A stretch of DNA of 64,000 nt, taken from the NCBI GenBank assembly GCA_019426215.1, contig CM033405.1:33448199-33512198 (forward strand), given 5' to 3'. Position 1 is the stretch's first letter; each line of letters begins with the position of its first letter. Under the pieces are notes generated by a model, which worked only from the letters and a program-made list of their open reading frames with translations, ran no database searches and had not been told where the DNA came from. This document shows, in pieces, positions 58,264 through 64,000 of the stretch. Made by a program: the position numbers and the translations under genes. The DNA comes from Buddleja alternifolia. Its lineage: Eukaryota; Streptophyta; Magnoliopsida; Lamiales; Scrophulariaceae.

Positions 58264-59535
58264 GTAATTTGTATCATTTATAGATAGAAATGATGGATGA
58301 GAAGGCAGCAAAGAGTGTTTGTATCAGAGTTGAGCACTGTATCTCTATCTTGTTACGAGGCCTCAAATTGGTCATGTGAATGGAATATTAGCTCCATTTT
58401 GTATGAGAAGTTGTATGATTGTAAAGAGAACCGTAATGAAGTGATTCTCAGTTCTCTTCAATTTTGCCATGGCTGAGTAATTTCCAGTTCTGTCTGAATT
58501 CATACTTGGATGTTAGAACCGGGGACTTGGTGGAGTCACGTCAGCTTATTAAAGGAAGTGATAAACACGGGACACACATATACGAGAAATGTGACGTGCA
58601 TATACGAGAAAAGCAATACCAGATGAAATACTATAAACCTCAAGCCTACTGCATTCTCTTTTAAAATGATGTTTTATCTTGTATTCGTTTTATATAGACA
58701 CATCTATAATATTCAAAGAAAGATTTTATACACGTGGACTGCATCTAAAACATGAAACTCAAAATCAAACACTACTTTGGAACAGAATATCAAAGAGCTG
58801 AGTCGGGATTTAATGAAATCAATATTTGGCATATATGGAAGCATATGAGTCGCCTGCAATCTAACTCATAGAGTCATAGTACATCTCATCTACCATTTTA
58901 CAACAAGAAGTGCCAAATAGACCACAGAACATAGTGAGGTCACGCTTATGACCTCAAATCTCCGAACAATCAATGATCATTCGTATGATGAAACCCATAC
59001 AAATACTAACGTGTACGAGTAATTGTAATTATACCATCACACCATAACTCCAAGTCTCGAGACTTCCTAAGTATCACTCAGAAATAGCTGCTAACTGATG
59101 ATTGGGCATCATAATTCATACAAAACCATCATAAGATCATTTAGAGGCACATTTCATTTGGTTTATATATTACCAATATGCCTAAAATTTTGGCCAAATG
59201 GGCAATCAAAGTTGAAATACAAGATATAGGTTCAAGCTAAAAAAGAAAAACACAAACACATCCTTGATCAACCACGTGACAGCCAGTTACAGTGAGAGAT
59301 TAAAGAGTGAAATTATCCATTTAATTTGGAAAATAATAATTCCACAAGTATGCTAAGCATAGAAGACTTATTACAAGCTGGTATACAGCATAACAAGGGA
59401 AGTCTACACTAGAGAAGGGGCGGTGGCCCAAAGCAAATTTCAACACACAATTAACTCCTCACATTTTATCCCTTGCTTATCAATGATAAAACCAATCATG
59501 GAAACACAAAAAGAAAGACTCAAACGATATGCATT
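58264..59535. other. 3' UTR of the receptor kinase and intergenic sequence
   Basis: AATGAAG near 58,433 could serve as a weak poly(A) signal. No gene was recognised between the two convergent genes; their 3' ends face each other. Confidence 0.5.
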
Positions 59536-59872
59536 TTACTGATCAATACTGGACTTAACAATGAAATTTTGGCGGCTGATGGGGTTCATGACGACTGGGG
59601 GACCAGCAGTACGAGGCCATGCCTGCAATTTTTTGTCGGTTTCTACCGCCCATTCTTTACTTGAGACAGTGTGAGGAGTAGTACCTACATTCCAATGCAA
59701 GTAGTGTTATGAGACCGTGGTTTTTTTAAATAACAAATATAATGACAAAATTTTGACTCGGAAGTAGGTAACACTGACCTCCAAAGATCTTTTGGTCAGC
59801 GATCAAATTGTCACAGACATATGCAATTGCCATGGATCCGAATAAAGAAGGAAGGATATATTTACCGGCCAT
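59536..59872 (-). CDS. Small single-span protein, probable mitochondrial complex I B9-type subunit
   Basis: Two coding exons on the minus strand: 59,872-59,779 and 59,684-59,536, giving 80 residues. The N-terminus (MAGKYILPSLFGSMAIAYV) forms one membrane span starting near residue 5. The C-terminal half is polar with KEWAVETDKK and GPPVVMNPISRQNF. The donor GTCAGT and the acceptor TGTAG restore the GTTP reading. I recall a plant family of this size and sequence (At2g46540-like) listed as the NDUFA3/B9-type accessory subunit of respiratory complex I. The match is from memory, so the function is an inference, but the gene model is strong. Transcription starts far upstream near 61,170. Confidence 0.82.
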
Positions 59873-61180
59873 TTTTTACTCCAAAAACTGCAAAATTAAA
59901 CTAAGTATTAACAATCATAGCAAAATTGACAATCATTTCCACCTTCTCATACAGGGCTTAATTTAAAGGTACTATGGAATATATTGCATGGGATGATATC
60001 GGATATGATGACACAAAGAGAATACCATCACCTCAGAACTCAAAAATCTTAAACCAATAAGTATTCAATATGAGAATTTACAAAGAGTAGGCAAAAAATA
60101 TCAAACAATACTCTCAATTTAATATGGGCTTAGAATCAGAATGATCCAACGCAAAGGAAAAAAGAGATGCTCAACTTCACACACGTATCTCAACCGAAAA
60201 TTACCAAATCTCAACGAATTATGGAAGTCTTACACTATGGACCTTGATATTGGTGAGGAAAATGAAAATGATAGAAACTAAAGCACAGTGTATTATGATT
60301 TGAGGCGAGAAAAATATTTTCCTCACTAAAATCCTAGGACCAAATGGAGGGCTAGTATGCCATAAGCATATATCACTCTGGCCGATAGTAAAAAACCATT
60401 AAATCTCTTTCAAAACGCAGTAATAGACATCATTAAGGAAACAAACACCAACTAAAATATCAAATACACACTTATTTACAGTCATTTTTCAACAAAAACT
60501 GTCACAGTTTACAATCACTTGAAAATTCCAAGTAAAACAACTTAGCACAACATGACGTGGCATGCACTTGCATTCTCGCACAACGGATGCCCTTGCACAA
60601 AGTATTGTCCGCTTTGACCGGAGCCTCATGGGTTTGTCTTTAAAAGGCACCGCTGGGGAGATGGGAGCTTGGGGCTTATAAGCCTCTCAAGACCCTCGTC
60701 TCCATTATCAGATATGGGAAGTAGTTACATACACATCACAAACATATATCCAGTTATTAAAAATAAATCAACCTAACAGATCTCCTAAATCCAGAAATCA
60801 CTCTATGACTATACATAACCTCATTTATTAAAAAAAGAAGGAAAAAAAGCTAAAATAATCGCTCTTTCACATATAAATATCAACCTTATAAGATTCAATA
60901 CGTAGGAATAAGATCCAAATATTACCAATCAAAAACAACATAAACGCGTGTAGATTGCATCGATAAAACCTAATTTCGATCAACAATTTTATGAAATGAT
61001 CTCTAAATGCAGATAATTAACATATCAAATAGTACGAAAAGCATAAGATTTGAGCAAAATAAAAACCCTAAAATCGCAGTTTTATAGAGAGAGAAAGCTC
61101 TTACGCGATGAGAGAGAATCGATCAGCTGCGAATGGAGAAATGATAAATTATGGCTATGATGTTGTTATAATAAGGCGTT
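59873..61180 (-). other. 5' UTR exons and long leader intron of the small protein gene
   Basis: On the minus strand a non-coding first exon around 61,105-61,170 ends at a GTAAGAG donor. An acceptor TTTTGCAG at 59,888-59,895 leads into the exon with the ATG, leaving a 1.2-kb intron in the 5' UTR. Leader introns of this kind are common in plant housekeeping genes and often raise expression. Confidence 0.65.
60585..60725 (-). repeat. GC-richer dispersed-repeat-like patch in the leader intron
   Basis: On the minus strand it reads GGGGCTTTTAAAG-like and CAAAGCGGACAATAC phrases that I have seen in a widespread eudicot repeat. No ends or target duplication could be defined. Confidence 0.3.
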
Positions 61181-61317
61181 CATGTTACGACGTCGTTTTG
61201 CTCAAGGGAAGGTATGAGGTTGGACTTTGTCAATGCTAAAAAGAAAAGGAAAAAAAGATAAATAGTTGTACATAAATGTTTTTTCATGAATTGAAATTTA
61301 TAAAAACACATATTTTG

Positions 61318-61904
61318 GGCCCGATTGGATGGACGTCTATTTCCAATTTCTTATTTTTCATAAATAAAGTAAGAGAAATTATTTTTAAGGAAATAGAGAT
61401 ATGAAAGAGGAAGTGTGTTTGGATGGATTTTTTTTATAGAAAAAAGTGTAATGATTAAGTGTGATGTGATATATTTTTTTTGTAAGAAAAAATCTTTTTT
61501 TGTGGAAAATTGAAATGGATGAGTTTTGTTTTTGTAAGAATATTTAACATATTTAACCTAAACTCATTGATTAAGGCATCCAAAAATATGCAAAGTGGAT
61601 CTTATTTCGTAGCTTACATCATTTCAAATAAAAATATGTGATTATTTTGATGATTATATCAAGATATTGGCAGATAAAGTACTTTTTATTATTGGGCGAA
61701 CTGTCTAATCATGAATAGTAAAATTCTAACTTTATGAGAAAAATTTGAGAGAAATGTCTATTTTTCAAAGAAATTTGAGATTTTTTTCTGAAAAATTGTG
61801 TGTAGTATTTTTTTGGAATATTTTTGAAAGATGTCAAACATATGCATTTTTTATGAAAGAAATCTCTGCTGAGAAATGGGAAACAACATCCCATCCAATC
61901 GGGG
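61318..61904. mobile_element. MITE with GGCCCGATTGGATGG termini
   Basis: The left end reads GGCCCGATTGGATGG and the right, read inward, GCCCCGATTGGATGG. The interior (587 bp) has mirrored AGAGAAAT and TTTCAAAG-rich sequence and no gene. No clean target duplication was seen. It lies just outside the promoter of the small protein gene. Confidence 0.65.
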
Positions 61905-63194
61905 CATACTTTGGTTCTCAATTTCATTTTTCAATTTCAATTTGAGTAAGATTCTTTTATCTTAGTGTTAACCAAACTTAGGTGAATTCAAAGTTTTTTT
62001 TTTAAAATACAAACTTACGGCTTAGTAGAAAAGTAGTTTGGCATCTCACACAAAAAAAAAATCGAGTTCAAGTTCTTTTGCATGTTGAGAGAATATTTGT
62101 AATTGTATCTGGTTGTATTCTAATGATTAATCACGAACCTTCGTAACTCGATCCATTTAAAAAAAAAAATACAAACATTCTTACCCACCTTTTTGCACAA
62201 AAACTTCACTTTCTTTTCTTATTTTCGTAAATACTCTATCAATAAGCTTTGATTATTTTTGGCACTTGCAAAAGTCCATTTGCTTTGATTTTTTCATAAT
62301 AATGAGAACCCTCGTACTTTATATAAGTTAAACATTAAATACTTAAAAATAGAGGAACTCCATTCTATTTACTTTCAAGCTGTTCTTAAAACTATCAAGA
62401 CTTTAAGAACTGAAATAATCACAATTATCGTTTACTATAGACTCCACACATCTCGTCACAGATAATTATGACTGTCTGATACTCAATCATCTAAAGAATA
62501 TCCATTCACAACATTATAAATATAGGTATCATTATATCCGATCCAACGGCTCACAATCCACTCTAATGGACTAGAAGATTAAAATACATTGAACAATTAA
62601 ATACTATGAGAAGAAGGGACTAATTTTCGTTGCCACACTTCAACATTGGTAACTCTTGACAGACTTTGAACTCATAATAATCGCATCAATTAATGTAATA
62701 TAAGTTACATTGATCTTTTGTACATGATACGGGTCTAAACTATACTAAAAAAATCCACACATTCACATCCCCGACGGGAGTAAAATCTCGATTATTCACT
62801 CCCGTCTGACTGATTCATAGAAAATACTGGTTGTCCAAGTTCATACATCACAATGATCCGTGTACAATGGTTCTCCCATGAAGTCCAAGTGTCCAACACA
62901 TGGATACGGATCGTTATAATTACCCCGTAACCCGAGAACTCCTAAAAATGACACTTGGTGCCATCACTATGTGAATTTCACACAAGAGAAGAACAATAAC
63001 AAATGAACGAATAAATATAATTTGAGTACTCTATAAACTCAGCCAATTAAGGCCACAACTCCGGCTATCTTCTTGCCGGATGCTTATACACACACTGCTA
63101 CACTATGGATGTCTTGAGCATGCGATCTGCTGCTCACCACAATGAGCGATATGGCGCTATATGCCAGAAGGGCGCCACGATTTCTACCGTCGGA
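61905..63194. other. Intergenic, possible decayed SINE
   Basis: At 62,020-62,165 a CGGCTTAGTAGAAAAG-type stretch and a GAGTTCAAGTTC sequence 45 bases later look like weak A and B boxes, and an A tract follows. This is a possible SINE remnant. Otherwise no feature is seen. The ORF at 63,105-63,293 is the shadow of the exon on the other strand. Confidence 0.35.
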
Positions 63195-63356
63195 TCAACA
63201 TCCAGCAGCTTTCAAGAAGTTATCATATGGACTAGATGCTGGCAGCTTGAAAGGGTGAGGATGATGCTGATATTCAGCTGCACATATTGCTAAAGCCCCA
63301 CTCACCTGTACGTTTGGAACTCCCGGTATATTTTGATCCAAGAACGGATTTCCACT
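63195..63356 (-). CDS. Probable last exon of an unidentified gene (5' part beyond the window)
   Basis: On the minus strand an acceptor (AACTAACAG) is followed by 53 in-frame codons and TGA. The peptide starts SGNPFLDQNIPGVPNV, includes CAAEYQHHPHPF and ends SPYDNFLKAAGC. The base composition is richer in G and C than the surroundings and the reading looks like a conserved C-terminus. I do not recognise the family. Upstream exons must lie to the right of 63,360 and probably beyond the window edge. Confidence 0.6.
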   Translation of the reverse strand, partial: SGNPFLDQNIPGVPNVQVSGALAICAAEYQHHPHPFKLPASSPYDNFLKAAGC

Positions 63357-64000
63357 CTGTTAGTTTCAGTTAAAGCGGAAATATCAGAAGGAAGAACATG
63401 ATAAGATAAATAGAGAGGAACATGAGGTAAATCAATGGAAAACGAGACGTGATATGGTGTATTATGATGCTTTCGAGATTTTTGCTAAATTTAAGTTGTA
63501 TTTTATTGTTTGATTTCACTAATTGTGCTTCTGCTTATCTAGGAAAAAGCTGAAACAAGAGCATGTCTAATGGTATTTCAACCAATTTCTTTTATTTCTT
63601 CTACTTTTTAGCAGGTTTTCCAAATAAACCGAACTTTAGCTTTTGCTTTTTTGGAAGTTTTACAATTTTTTCTACACTTATTTATAAAAACTTGTGTTTT
63701 TGGAAAAACGTAGGGGCTTAAAATTTGCCAATTTTGTAAAGGGTAAAATTGAGTTTTTGCTGAAATATTTGGCTTGCGTCGACTTTTTCCGCCGAGAGAA
63801 TAACGGGTAAGGTTATATAACAAGGCAACCTCGGTGGATATGATCTTGGAACTCGTGAGGGTCTGTCTACCTGTATATTTAGACCAAATCTCAAGGGAGT
63901 ACCTTTTGTGAAATGCTTTAGACCAAATCTCAAGGGAGTACCTTTTGTGAAATGCTAAGTGAAGCTATTTGCTTATTGTCTTCGGAATTTCGTGAAGATA
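63357..64000. other. Right edge, probable intron sequence with a tandem repeat
   Basis: AT-rich sequence with T-rich runs, consistent with an intron of the gene on the minus strand. No second exon was recognised. Confidence 0.4.
63878..63955. repeat. 39-bp tandem duplication
   Basis: Two identical 39-bp units beginning TTTAGACCAAATCTCAAGGG lie end to end. Confidence 0.95.

Noticed and set aside
59473..59664. 63-codon plus-strand ORF
   Set aside because: Antisense shadow of the second exon of the small mitochondrial-type protein.

Overview
The window is nuclear DNA of a flowering plant, most likely a eudicot. It is AT-rich, its genes have GT-AG introns, and it carries plant-only gene families (F-box/FBD proteins, a PXC3-type LRR receptor kinase, HUELLENLOS-type mitochondrial L14) among plant transposons (Ty1-copia, Ty3-gypsy, LINE, SINEs, a TRIM, many MITEs) and an integrated caulimovirid. 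I cannot name the species. There is one 30-base N gap at 4511-4540.

Layout. 1-4510 is a second copy of 25,224-29,325, ending at the N gap. 4541 to about 12,620 is a decayed endogenous pararetrovirus on the + strand: polyprotein remains, then a viroplasmin-like ORF, then the viral promoter, poly(A) signal and primer-binding site. 13,319-14,844 is an F-box/FBD pseudogene. Its 3' spacer is interrupted by a train of MITEs (15,716-17,398), a complete but dead Ty1-copia element (17,546-23,043) and another MITE. 24,815-29,325 is duplicated sequence leading to the HLL-like gene (29,504-31,201). 31,290-38,263 is repeat-rich: a large inverted-repeat element, a 5'-truncated Ty1-copia on the minus strand, a Ty3-gypsy 3' end and a 5'-truncated LINE. 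38,617-43,110 is a mosaic of MITEs, SINEs and partial F-box units leading to an intact F-box/FBD gene (43,186-44,727). 45,600-54,490 is gene-poor and holds a foldback MITE, a TRIM-like mini-retrotransposon and a decayed inverted-repeat element. 55,221-58,263 is a PXC3-type receptor kinase gene. 59,536-61,180 (minus) is a small mitochondrial-type membrane protein gene with a long intron in its 5' UTR. 63,195-63,356 (minus) looks like the last exon of a gene running off the right edge.

The living genes are ordinary housekeeping or signalling genes with no sign of working together. What is distinctive is the duplication history. The same flanking sequence occurs around both F-box genes and in the two upstream blocks, so one copy often shows the empty site of a transposon present in the other. 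This gives direct evidence for several element boundaries and target duplications. I found no CRISPR array, defence island or clearly new multi-gene system. The most unusual items are the pararetrovirus (badnavirus-like Cys-rich region plus a viroplasmin-like downstream ORF), the TRIM-like element, and the copia element whose LTRs look young while its genes are dead.
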